A stretch of DNA of 64,000 nt from Steroidobacteraceae bacterium (GTDB lineage Bacteria > Pseudomonadota > Gammaproteobacteria > Steroidobacterales > Steroidobacteraceae), in assembly GCA_041395505.1 (NCBI GenBank), contig JAWLAG010000001.1, positions 1,426,001-1,490,000 of the forward strand. Direction: 5' to 3'. Positions 52,693 to 60,724 of this stretch are shown piece after piece. The position numbers were made by a program, and so were the translations under genes. The notes under the pieces are model-generated. The model had not been told where the DNA came from, searched no databases, and worked only from the letters and a program-made list of their open reading frames with translations. Position 1 is the first letter of the stretch, and each line of letters opens with the position of its first letter.

Positions 52693-54111
52693 CTACCTGA
52701 CCGCCTTCTCCGCCTCCGTCGCGATCCTGCCGATCGGCTTCGGCCAGTTCGCCGCTATATAAAGAGCGACGGCGTGGGCGGCCACGGCCTGGCGCAGCGC
52801 AGCCGGATCGATCTTGTCGAGGGTGTCGTTGGCGGTGTGGTGGATGTCGAAATAGTTCGTGCCATCGAGCTGCATGGACAATAGCGGCACGCCCGCGCGG
52901 TGCAGCGGGCCGATGTCGGCACCGCCGTGGGTTTCGTTCTTGCCGAGCGCAACGCCCTGCGGCTTGAGCCACTGCGCAATGCGCTGCACCATCGGCCAGC
53001 TCTCGCCGGGCACGCTCGAATTCACCTCGTACACGGGCCCTGCGCCGAAGTCGGCTTCCATGGCGAGCGCGTGACGGGCGAGGCTGTCGGCGGATTTGTC
53101 GGCGTAGGTGTTGGCGCCGGAGAGCCCGAATTCCTCGTTCGCAAAGAGCACCACGCGGATGCCCCGGCGCGGCCGCACGGGCAGGTCGGCGATCAGTTTG
53201 GCCGCCGCCACCGCAATCGCCACGCCCGCGCCGTCATCGATGGCGCCGCTGCCGAGATCCCAGGAATCGAGATGCGCGCCGATCAGAACGAACTCGTCGC
53301 TGTCGCGGCCTTTGACATCCGCAATGACATTCGCCGAGCGTGACTGCGGCAGATCGCGCGCGGTCAGCATGAGCTTCATGCGCACGCCCTGGCCGCGGGC
53401 GAGCCGCCGCTCGAGCAGATCGGCGTCGGGATTGGAAATCGCCGCCGCGGGAATGCGCGGCTGTGTGATCGTGTATTGCAGTGCGCCGGTATGCGCGAGG
53501 CGGTTGTTGTCGGTGCCGACCGAGCGAATCACCAGCGCCGAGGCGCCGGCGGCCGCGGCCGCACTCGGGCCGGCGGCGCGATTGCGAACCGCGCGTCCGT
53601 AGCCCTGGCCATTGCGCGTGCGTTCGGTGCGCTCACCGATGTAGGCGATCTTGCCGGCGAGCGAGCCCGGGGGCTGGGCAGCGAGCTGCTCGAGGTTGCC
53701 GACATCGACGACCTCGGCGACAACACCTTCATCGGGCGTGCCGATGCTGCCGCCCAGTGCGACGACGGCCAAGGGTCGATCGGGCGATCCGAGCAAGGTC
53801 GCGCTCGCCGTGCCGCGGCTCCAGTGCGGCACGATCACTTCCATGGTGGACACGGCGTCGAACGGCAGGCGACGCAACTGCGCTTCGGCCCACGCCACGG
53901 CCGCGGCATCGCCGGGGCTGCCCGCGAGGCGCGGCCCTACCTCGGTCGTGAGCGAGCTCACGAGGTCGTAGGCCAGATCGGAATTCAACGCGGCTTTGGC
54001 GAGCGCCGCCGCCGTGCCGGCCTCATCGGGGCGGGTAGCGGCCGTGCTGACGGCAGATAGCGACAGCAGCGCCAGGAAAGGGGCGCAGATCTTGCGCAAA
54101 ACGTGGTTCAT
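52693..54111 (-). CDS. M28 family aminopeptidase
   Basis: A 472-residue secreted zinc aminopeptidase with a signal peptide (cleavage near VSTAA). A PA domain occupies about residues 120-230. The M28 zinc site is visible as GAHLDSWDLGSGAIDDGAGV, FANEEFGLSGANTY, MEADFGAGPVYE and FDIHHTANDTLDKID. The family removes N-terminal residues from peptides in the periplasm. Alone and divergent from the cyclase gene at 54180. Confidence 0.93.
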   Translation of the reverse strand: MNHVLRKICAPFLALLSLSAVSTAATRPDEAGTAAALAKAALNSDLAYDLVSSLTTEVGPRLAGSPGDAAAVAWAEAQLRRLPFDAVSTMEVIVPHWSRGTASATLLGSPDRPLAVVALGGSIGTPDEGVVAEVVDVGNLEQLAAQPPGSLAGKIAYIGERTERTRNGQGYGRAVRNRAAGPSAAAAAGASALVIRSVGTDNNRLAHTGALQYTITQPRIPAAAISNPDADLLERRLARGQGVRMKLMLTARDLPQSRSANVIADVKGRDSDEFVLIGAHLDSWDLGSGAIDDGAGVAIAVAAAKLIADLPVRPRRGIRVVLFANEEFGLSGANTYADKSADSLARHALAMEADFGAGPVYEVNSSVPGESWPMVQRIAQWLKPQGVALGKNETHGGADIGPLHRAGVPLLSMQLDGTNYFDIHHTANDTLDKIDPAALRQAVAAHAVALYIAANWPKPIGRIATEAEKAVR

Positions 54112-54179
54112 CGGTGGTCCAGTGGGTTGGTAACGCAGATTCCCGCATATTGTAGCGGTCGCATATAATTGTAGGGCCC

Positions 54180-55079
54180 ATGTCGAAGGATATTGAGCTT
54201 GCGATCCTGTTTGCAGATGTGGTGGGTTCGACGCGCCTGTTCGAATCCCTCGGGGATCAGCGTGCCCGCAACATGATCTCGACCTGCATCGACATCATGC
54301 GTACCGCCACCGAGCAGCATGCCGGCACGGTCATCAAGACCATGGGCGATGAGGTCATGTCGACCTTCCCCACGGCGGACGATGCCCTGAATGCCGCCTC
54401 GCAGATGCAGCAGCAGATCGAGAGCCACTCCATGCTCAAGGTGGACGGCCATGCGGTGGCCATCCGCATCGGCGCGCACTACGGGCCGGTGGTGCTCGAG
54501 AGCCGCGATGTGTTCGGCGCCACGGTGCACACGGCCAACCGCATGACGAGCCAGGCCAAGGCCGGGCAGATCATGACCACCGCCGAGATGGTCGATCAGC
54601 TCTCACCCGACTGGCGCGCGGCAGTGCGCCAGATCGATGTCGCCACCTTGCGCGGGCAGGGCAACGAGGTGTCGTTGTACGAGGTGTTGTGGCAGACCGA
54701 AGACGTGACCAACATGCTGCCCTCCATTGCGATGAGCCCGCGAAACACCAATGTCATCGGGCGATTGCGCTTGAAGTTCCAGGGCGCAGAGATCGTGCTC
54801 GATGAACGCCGTCCGAGCGTGGTCATCGGCCGGGCCGAAGAGAATGACCTCGTTGTCAAGGGCAACCTCATCTCGCGGTTGCATGCGCGCATCGAGCTGA
54901 GCCGCAGCAAGTTCGTGCTGGTCGATCAATCGACCAACGGCACCTTCGTGCAGATGAAGGGCGGAGAAGAGTCTTTCGTGCGCCGCGACAGCATGCAGAT
55001 CCGGGGCGAGGGCATGATCGGGCTCGGCAAGGTGCCGGAGATGGACTCGCCGCTGACGATTCGGTTTAGTTGCGAGTAG
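54180..55079 (+). CDS. Adenylate/guanylate cyclase with C-terminal FHA domain
   Basis: A 299-residue soluble class III cyclase. Metal-binding aspartates are in LFADVVGSTRL (Asp13) and KTMGDEVMSTF (near 56). The dimer core is VAIRIGAHYGPVVLESRDVF with GATVHTANRM. From about residue 195 an FHA domain follows: SVVIGRAEENDLVVKGNLIS, RLHARIEL and VDQSTNGTFVQ. FHA reads phosphothreonine, so output may be tied to Ser/Thr kinases (inference). Whether it makes cAMP or cGMP cannot be told. Immediate start ATG at 54180. Confidence 0.88.
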   Translation: MSKDIELAILFADVVGSTRLFESLGDQRARNMISTCIDIMRTATEQHAGTVIKTMGDEVMSTFPTADDALNAASQMQQQIESHSMLKVDGHAVAIRIGAHYGPVVLESRDVFGATVHTANRMTSQAKAGQIMTTAEMVDQLSPDWRAAVRQIDVATLRGQGNEVSLYEVLWQTEDVTNMLPSIAMSPRNTNVIGRLRLKFQGAEIVLDERRPSVVIGRAEENDLVVKGNLISRLHARIELSRSKFVLVDQSTNGTFVQMKGGEESFVRRDSMQIRGEGMIGLGKVPEMDSPLTIRFSCE

Positions 55080-55669
55080 GGAAATTCGGCCGCTAGCCCG
55101 GTTGCTAGCGTCGACAGAGCATACCTACGTGGTCTTTAACTTTGTCTGATTGCTAACGCACGCCTGACAAAGTCGCTGAAGGTTCGGCGTCACTGGTGCG
55201 TATCGAGCGATCCTCCTAGTCGCGTAGCCATCTGGCTACAAGCTTAGTTTGTTGCGCCGCAATATGACCCCGGTATTGCCGTACACCCCTCAAAAAGTAC
55301 AAATCTTGAGAATCGATTCGATAGCCAGTCCCAATGCACTCGCGACTGCGCACTAATGCTCATCCTTTGGGAGGGGGCATTTGATGCCACCTGTTTTTCG
55401 GCAGGGCGCGACTTGGACTTAGTGAAAACAATTATTTACATAAGATATTCGCCGTGCTTTGCATGTAGTATCTGCGCAACAAAAGGCTTCTAATGGATCG
55501 GCTCTACTTGTGGAGCCGCGGCATATTTCGCCTTAACTAGTACTCCAGGGAGTGGGCCGATACCCATTAACGTAATCCGGGGGTTTTCCTAGACGCATCA
55601 AGGACTTGCCATAATGCGGAAAACGTGACTAAATTCACAAATGGCGTACAGAAAGATTGACCGGTAGGC
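55080..55669. other. AT-richer intergenic region, 590 bp
   Basis: No open frame of weight, no RNA recognised. Base composition is visibly less GC-rich than the flanks (for example around 55430-55450), marking the left side of an islet. A hairpin CGGCTC/GAGCCG sits at 55499-55504 and 55513-55518. The promoter of the DUF6502 gene should be here, but no clear -35/-10 pair was found. Confidence 0.6.
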
Positions 55670-56545
55670 ATGGCCACTGCGGACACATTGGCGCGGCAAT
55701 CTTCTGCTCGCCAAGACTTACTAGCTACGGCGGAGAGCATCCTCGATCCGCTTGTTGATTTTCTAATGCGCGGTGGTCTCGGTGCAAATGCGGTCAAACA
55801 AGCTCTTATTAAGTGCTATGTACGTTCTGCATCGCAATTGCTGTCAGATAAAGGTATGAGCCCGACGACGTCTCGAGTGGCATTGCTCAGTGAGCTGACT
55901 CGTGCTGAAGTCGCTTCTGCATTTGAGAGTCGCGAATTTGAAGATCATGCGGATCCAATGTTGGTGCACGATTTGGCGACGATTTTGAATGTTTGGCATA
56001 CCGACGACCAGTTTTGCATTCCTTTTGGAGCGATGCCGCGCGAACTAGATATCGTTGGTAGGCCGGGTAGGCCGTGCTTTGCCGATCTTGTACGCGTCGC
56101 TTCGCCGAAACGCTCGTCATCCGAGATGCTGCAGAGATTGGTAGCGTCAGGTGTCGTTCAGATTATTGAGGAGAAGACGGTGCGCGCACTATCGCGCGCG
56201 TTCAAGCCGCGAGAGTACGATTCAGCCGCGGTTGCATATATCGGCCAGCAAGTCAGCGGACTGCTGAGGACGTTCCGGCGGAATTCAAATGCGTCAGTTC
56301 TTAAGGTGTCGAAATTCACAGAGAAAAGCGTGAAGACAGACCATCCCATAGAAGTACGGCGTGAGCCAGAGGTTTCAGGTTTTGTTAGTGAACGTGCTAT
56401 GGAGTTGCTACGAAGTGTCGATGATTGGTTTGTTAAGCATGCAGATGCTGACTGCAGCGTCACGAGCTCCACGGCACATTACACCGTCAGTGTATTTCTG
56501 TCGCGTTCCGAAGACGGTTCACTTCAGTCGGTGCAAGGCACTTGA
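55670..56545 (+). CDS. DUF6502 family protein
   Basis: A 291-residue soluble protein. Its first half looks like an HTH region (DPLVDFLMRGGLGANAVKQA, SPTTSRVALLSELTRAEVAS) and is followed by the conserved LVHDLATILNVWHTDDQFCI and GRPCFADLVRVASP. This matches DUF6502, a proteobacterial family of unknown function. Codon use is less GC-biased than in the surrounding genes, suggesting transfer. The stop is 62 nt before the start of the repeat-protein gene, and the two are probably an operon. Confidence 0.72.
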   Translation: MATADTLARQSSARQDLLATAESILDPLVDFLMRGGLGANAVKQALIKCYVRSASQLLSDKGMSPTTSRVALLSELTRAEVASAFESREFEDHADPMLVHDLATILNVWHTDDQFCIPFGAMPRELDIVGRPGRPCFADLVRVASPKRSSSEMLQRLVASGVVQIIEEKTVRALSRAFKPREYDSAAVAYIGQQVSGLLRTFRRNSNASVLKVSKFTEKSVKTDHPIEVRREPEVSGFVSERAMELLRSVDDWFVKHADADCSVTSSTAHYTVSVFLSRSEDGSLQSVQGT

Positions 56546-56607
56546 CGGTAGGAAGTAAGCTTGGATTGAAGGGATGTATGGATCGAAGGGAAAGGGGAAT
56601 TGCTATC

Positions 56608-56985
56608 ATGGCTTTTAAGACTATCGTTGCGTCAGCTGTAGTCGGGTTGCTTGTCACGCCGTTTGCATTTGCTGACGGCGCCGATCAAGTTGATCTGAAT
56701 GTTGTGTCTGAGGTTGGCGCTGTAACTGCAAGCCCATTGGCAGGCTTCGTCGAGACAGGCGTTGCAGGCTTCGTTGAGACAGGCGTTGCAGGCTTCGTCG
56801 AGACAGGCGTTGCAGGCTTCGTCGAGACAGGCGTTGCAGGCTTCGTAGAGACAGGCGTTGCAGGCTTCGTCGAGACAGGCGTTGCAGGCTTCGTCGAGAC
56901 AGGCGTTGCAGGCTTCGTCGAGACAGGCGTTGCAGGCTTCGTCGAGACAGGCGTTGCAGGCTTCGTCGAGACAGGCGTTAACTAG
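56608..56985 (+). CDS. Secreted octapeptide-repeat protein
   Basis: A 125-residue exported protein. ATG at 56608 follows AAAGGGGA. Signal peptide MAFKTIVASAVVGLLVTPFA ends at FA-DGAD. After about 22 residues of unique sequence, the octapeptide AGFVETGV occurs ten times without interruption, then a final N. The alternation of small, aromatic/valine and charged residues would suit a beta-strand stack or amyloid-like fibre (inference). No known family recognised. It lies next to the DUF6502 gene and an IS remnant. Confidence 0.7.
   Translation: MAFKTIVASAVVGLLVTPFAFADGADQVDLNVVSEVGAVTASPLAGFVETGVAGFVETGVAGFVETGVAGFVETGVAGFVETGVAGFVETGVAGFVETGVAGFVETGVAGFVETGVAGFVETGVN
56740..56979 (+). repeat. 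Ten tandem 24-bp repeats
   Basis: Ten in-frame copies of GCAGGCTTCGTCGAGACAGG plus CGTT. Only the second (GTTGAG) and fifth (GTAGAG) show base changes, both silent, so the array expanded recently or is kept uniform by slippage. All six reading frames are free of stops across it, which creates long shadow frames. Confidence 0.95.
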
Positions 56986-57180
56986 ACAACACGGCCGCAA
57001 CAAGCCGGCCAATTGCCTGTTGGCGACTGATCTACCGGCGCGGTCGTAAAGCGATCGCGCTGGCGGATTTTCTTTTTCCAGAAGAAATCGACTTTCGATG
57101 CTGGCGCACAAATTCGTTTGCATTACGCAACGACACAGCGTTGCTGTTATTGGGTTTTTAAATCATCAAACTGATTCAGA

Positions 57181-57205
57181 TGTCCTAACTACGACTCGAT
57201 CTGAC
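57181..57205 (+). repeat. Left terminal inverted repeat
   Basis: Core CTAACTACGACTCGATCTGA pairs with the right-end repeat at 58325-58349 (CTAGCTACGACTTGATCTGA when read on the other strand). Confidence 0.72.
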
Positions 57206-57216
57206 GGACGTGCCGC

Positions 57217-58287
57217 TTACGCGGCGACTTGGTTCTCCGCAGCTGTCCGATTTGCCCGATCCAGCTGTTTCTCGTCCGACTGCTTCTTGCTATCGAGGAA
57301 GGTCCGTATCGGCGTCTTGCCGAAGCAATACTTGCCCGAGTGCGTGCGCTCGACATTGTAGCTCTCAACCCAGGCATCCACGTCGACCTGCAGCTGCTCG
57401 ATCGTGCGGTACAGTTTGCGCCGGAACGCGCTCGCGTAGAACTCGTTCTTCATCGTCACGTGGAAGCGCTCGCAGATCCCGTTGGTCTGCGGGCTCTTCA
57501 CCTTCGTGCGCGAGTGTTCGATGTTCTCGAGGTCCAGGTACAGCACGTAGTCGTGCGTCTCGCGATTGCCGCAGAACTCGCTCCCGCGGTTGGTCAGGAT
57601 ACGCAGCAGCGGCACCCCATGTTCCTCGAAGAACGGCAGCACGCGATCGTTCAGCATGTCCTCGGCCGTGATCGCATGCTTGCGATCGTAGAGCTTCACC
57701 ATCGCCACCTTGCTGTACGTATCGATGGAGGTCTGCTGTTAAATCCGCCAAACGCCTTTCAGCGTGCCCACGTAATAGGTGTCCTGCGCGCCGAGATAGT
57801 CAGGGTGCTCAGTCTCGATTTCCCCGTGCGCGGTCTTCTCTTCTCGCGCCTTCTCCAGCGCTCACACCTGGTCCTCGGTGAGGATCAAACCATCCTGCGC
57901 CACCTTCGCCGACAACGCCTTCAGGCGCTTGTCGAACTTCTCGAGGTCGTTGCGCAGCCAAATCGTCCGAACCCCCGCAGGCGACACGAAGTGCCCTCGC
58001 TTGCGTAGCTCGTTGGACACACGTACTTGGCCAAAAGCCGGTTGTTCGAGGGCAAAAGCCACCACTGCGGCTTCGATCGCCGGGTCGACTCGATTGCGCA
58101 GATTCGGTTTCTTCCGCGACAGCTTGACCAGCGCGGCTTCGCCGCCAGAGTCATGCAGCTCCTTGAAGCGATAGAAACTATCGCGGCTGAAGCCCATCAC
58201 CTTGCAGGCCTCGGACACGCTGCCTAGCGTCTGCGCCAGCTTCAGCAATCCCACCTTGTTCCGAATGATCTTCTGTTCGTTCGTCAT
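57217..58287 (-). pseudogene. IS481-family transposase, two nonsense codons
   Basis: One frame from the ATG at 58287 to the stop at 57217 would give a transposase of about 356 residues. The N-terminal HTH is EACKVMGFSRDSFYRFKELH; the rve integrase core is SIDTYSKVAMVKLYD with LTNRGSEFCG and a later glutamate in HSRTKVKSPQTNGICERFH. A TGA at 57862 and a TAA at 57739 break it in the same frame (the TAA replaces a codon in RI-x-QQTSID). It cannot make the whole enzyme. Confidence 0.83.
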
Positions 58288-58324
58288 CTGACTTCCCTTT
58301 CGCATTCTCATGCGACATGACGAT

Positions 58325-58349
58325 GTCAGATCAAGTCGTAGCTAGTGCA
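58325..58349 (-). repeat. Right terminal inverted repeat
   Basis: Mate of 57181-57205, four mismatches in 25 bp; lies 38 nt before the transposase start. Confidence 0.72.
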
Positions 58350-58376
58350 GGTGAGAACTTGTATGACAGCGGACGA

Positions 58377-59033
58377 CTAGCCGTTTGCTGCCTGCGCCGA
58401 TTCGCCCGTCACCACCCTGAATGCCTGATAGGCCTCCCGAAACTCCACCAACGCCTCGCACTGCGCACTGTGTCTTGCGAGGGCCGGCCAATCGCTCAAC
58501 TTGAGCACCTCGGGCAACGCTTCGCTGACAAATCGCAACGCGCAACCCATCGCGATATCACCATGGCCGAGGCGACTGCCGAGCAACCAAGGGGCCGAGG
58601 AGCGCTCGCGCCAGCGCGTGAGTTCTTCGAGAGCACCTTTGATCTGCGCGCGGCATCGCTCCTGCCACAGGGCGGTATCCCGTTGGTGGATGACGGACTC
58701 GTACACCAGGCTCACGGCCTTGTCGGCAAGACCGGTCGACAGGGCGCAGACCTTGAGCGCTGCGCGGCGGGCCACACCGGTGCGCGCCATCAGCGCGCGC
58801 TCGGCGGGGACCAGCTCATCGAGCCAGTCGATGATGGCTGCGCTTTCGATGATGACGGCGCCGTCTTCCAACACCAGCGCGGGCACCCGGGTGAGCGGGT
58901 TGTATTGGCGGATCCGCTCGGCATCGCCAAATACCGACCAGGGCAGATGATCGAACGCCAGTCCGTAGTGCTTGAGGGCAACCGCCACGCGGCGCACGAA
59001 GGGGCTGTCGTACTGGCCTATCAGCTGCATCAT
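58377..59033 (-). CDS. Glutathione S-transferase family protein
   Basis: A 218-residue GST. The thioredoxin-fold N-terminus has MMQLIGQYDSPFVRRVAVAL with serine as the likely catalytic residue, the cis-proline loop RVPALVLEDGAVIIESAAII, and an all-helical C-terminal domain with LGHGDIAMGCALRFVSEA. Cytoplasmic detoxification or thiol transfer; substrate unknown. About 15 nt from the next glycosyltransferase gene. Confidence 0.88.
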   Translation of the reverse strand: MMQLIGQYDSPFVRRVAVALKHYGLAFDHLPWSVFGDAERIRQYNPLTRVPALVLEDGAVIIESAAIIDWLDELVPAERALMARTGVARRAALKVCALSTGLADKAVSLVYESVIHQRDTALWQERCRAQIKGALEELTRWRERSSAPWLLGSRLGHGDIAMGCALRFVSEALPEVLKLSDWPALARHSAQCEALVEFREAYQAFRVVTGESAQAANG

Positions 59034-59047
59034 GGCCCAAGCATACG

Positions 59048-60706
59048 CTAATCCACGCGGGTCGTATCACGGCGCAGCGCCACGCTGCGCGCGTCCGCCG
59101 CAACGATCGTGCCATGCACGCCGCTCATCCGCACCAGGGGCAGCCACTCACGGTCCACGATGGCGATGGCGTCGTCGGCGCGCCGCCAGGCATCGCGAAA
59201 CGCCGCGAGCGAGCACCGCGCGCGGCTGAGACCCCGTTGCGCGAGCCCGAACGCCAGCTCGCCATCGTATTCGAACACGCGCTGGTTGCGATCGAGGTAG
59301 TAATTGACGCCATGCCGGTACTGGCCCACCGTGAATACCTGGGTGCGCGCATCGACAAAATCCCCGACGGCAACGGCGAATGGCTTGCTGCCGGGCGACT
59401 GCGGCAAGCCGTTGTAGGCGATGAGCAGCGCCTGGTAACAGACCATGGCCACGCCGCCAATCGCGAGCCAATGCAGGGCGGCGGCTGTCGTTTGCGGTGC
59501 GCGTGCGATCCACACGAGTCCAAGGCCGGCGATCAGCGCGGCGAGCGCGAGCGCTGTTCGCAGGGGCGCATCGAGCTCGCCCTGGCTATGCCAGCCGTAG
59601 AACGCCAGGCCGGCGGCGAGCGCCAACACCACCGCCAGCGTGACGGCGCCCACCCGGCGCCAGCTTGTTTGCACCTGTTCGAGATCGCCCGCCAGCAACA
59701 GGGCGAGCGGCGGCATGATGGGCAGCACATAGGGCGGGAGCTTTGAGTGCGAGATCGAGAAAAAAACCAGCACCGTAACGCACCAGATCCACAGCAGCCG
59801 CTCGACATGCAAGCCCTGCGCCGGCGCGGGCGCCCTCAGGGCGCGACGCAGCGCGCCGGGCAGACGTGGCAGCCACGGCAGCAAGGCGAAGCTCGTGATC
59901 GCCAGGAAATACCACCAGGCGCCGGTGCGATGATGCACATTGGTGGTGAATCGCGCGTAGTGCTCGTGCACGAAGAAGAACCAGGCGAAATCGGGATTGG
60001 CGCGCTGCACGGCGATGAACCACGGCAACGTCACGATCAGAAGCAGCGCCAGGCCGGGCAGGGCATGAAGCCGTTTTAGTACCGACAGATCGCGCTGCAT
60101 GAGGCAATAACCCGACAAGGTCAGGGCCAAGAGGAGCGGAGCCACGAGGCCCTTGCTCAGTACCGCGAGCGCCAGGGTCAGCCAGCCTGCCAGCATCCAG
60201 TGTCGCTCGGCGCGACTGCCGGGCGGTGCGCCTTGGCCGAGCACGAGTGCGAACAGGGTCGCTACACAAAAGAACGTAAATCCTTGATCGAGGAGCGTGA
60301 TTTGACCCACGACGAGATACAGCGGATTGATCGCGAGGAGCGCCACCGCCACCTGCGCCCGCTCGCGCGGCCAGCCGATGCGCCGCGCAAAGCCATAGAG
60401 CAGGGGCAGGCAGGCAAACCCGAGCGCGCATCCCCACAGTCGGGCCGTCCACTCATGCACGCCAAACACCTTATATAGAGCGGCGGTCGCCCAGTACTGC
60501 AGCGGTGGTTTCTCGAAGTATTTGAGACCGTTCAGGTGCGGCGTGACCCAGTCACCGCTCTCGATCATCTCCTGGGGAATTCGCGCATAGCGCGCTTCGT
60601 CGGGATCGAGGAGCGGCCGCCACGCCATGGTGGCGCACCACAACACAAGGAGCGCGAGCCACCAGCCATGGCGGCGCAGCCGCTGCGCGAAGAATTCGCG
60701 GCTCAT
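59048..60706 (-). CDS. ArnT-like family 39 glycosyltransferase
   Basis: A 552-residue inner-membrane glycosyltransferase with about 12 helices. The first periplasmic loop shows LLDPDEARYARIPQEMIESG, carrying the catalytic aspartate, followed by YFEKPPLQYWATA; both are signatures of polyprenyl-phosphate-sugar transferases such as ArnT. Further down IAVQRANPDFAWFFFVHEHY recalls lipid A/undecaprenyl binding loops. Follows another GT39 gene on the same strand, so the two form a locus that may modify lipid A or exopolysaccharide. Confidence 0.88.
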   Translation of the reverse strand: MSREFFAQRLRRHGWWLALLVLWCATMAWRPLLDPDEARYARIPQEMIESGDWVTPHLNGLKYFEKPPLQYWATAALYKVFGVHEWTARLWGCALGFACLPLLYGFARRIGWPRERAQVAVALLAINPLYLVVGQITLLDQGFTFFCVATLFALVLGQGAPPGSRAERHWMLAGWLTLALAVLSKGLVAPLLLALTLSGYCLMQRDLSVLKRLHALPGLALLLIVTLPWFIAVQRANPDFAWFFFVHEHYARFTTNVHHRTGAWWYFLAITSFALLPWLPRLPGALRRALRAPAPAQGLHVERLLWIWCVTVLVFFSISHSKLPPYVLPIMPPLALLLAGDLEQVQTSWRRVGAVTLAVVLALAAGLAFYGWHSQGELDAPLRTALALAALIAGLGLVWIARAPQTTAAALHWLAIGGVAMVCYQALLIAYNGLPQSPGSKPFAVAVGDFVDARTQVFTVGQYRHGVNYYLDRNQRVFEYDGELAFGLAQRGLSRARCSLAAFRDAWRRADDAIAIVDREWLPLVRMSGVHGTIVAADARSVALRRDTTRVD

Positions 60707-60724
60707 GATGGCCGCTGACCCGGC

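Larger units (their letters stand above)
57181..58349 (-). mobile_element. IS481-like insertion sequence, inactivated
   Basis: About 1.17 kb bounded by 25-bp imperfect inverted repeats with four mismatches (57181-57205 and 58325-58349); the left end begins TGT, as in IS481. Only one transposase gene is inside. No flanking target duplication was seen, so either it has decayed or the true ends are a few bases away. Confidence 0.72.

Noticed and set aside
56740..56979. CRISPR array
   Set aside because: The 24-bp units are directly contiguous, with no unique spacers between them, and they are in frame inside a coding gene.
56632..57123. Minus-strand frame with ACNACLDE repeats
   Set aside because: It is the reverse reading of the 24-bp repeat array, which has no stop in any frame; the plus frame has the signal peptide and ribosome site.
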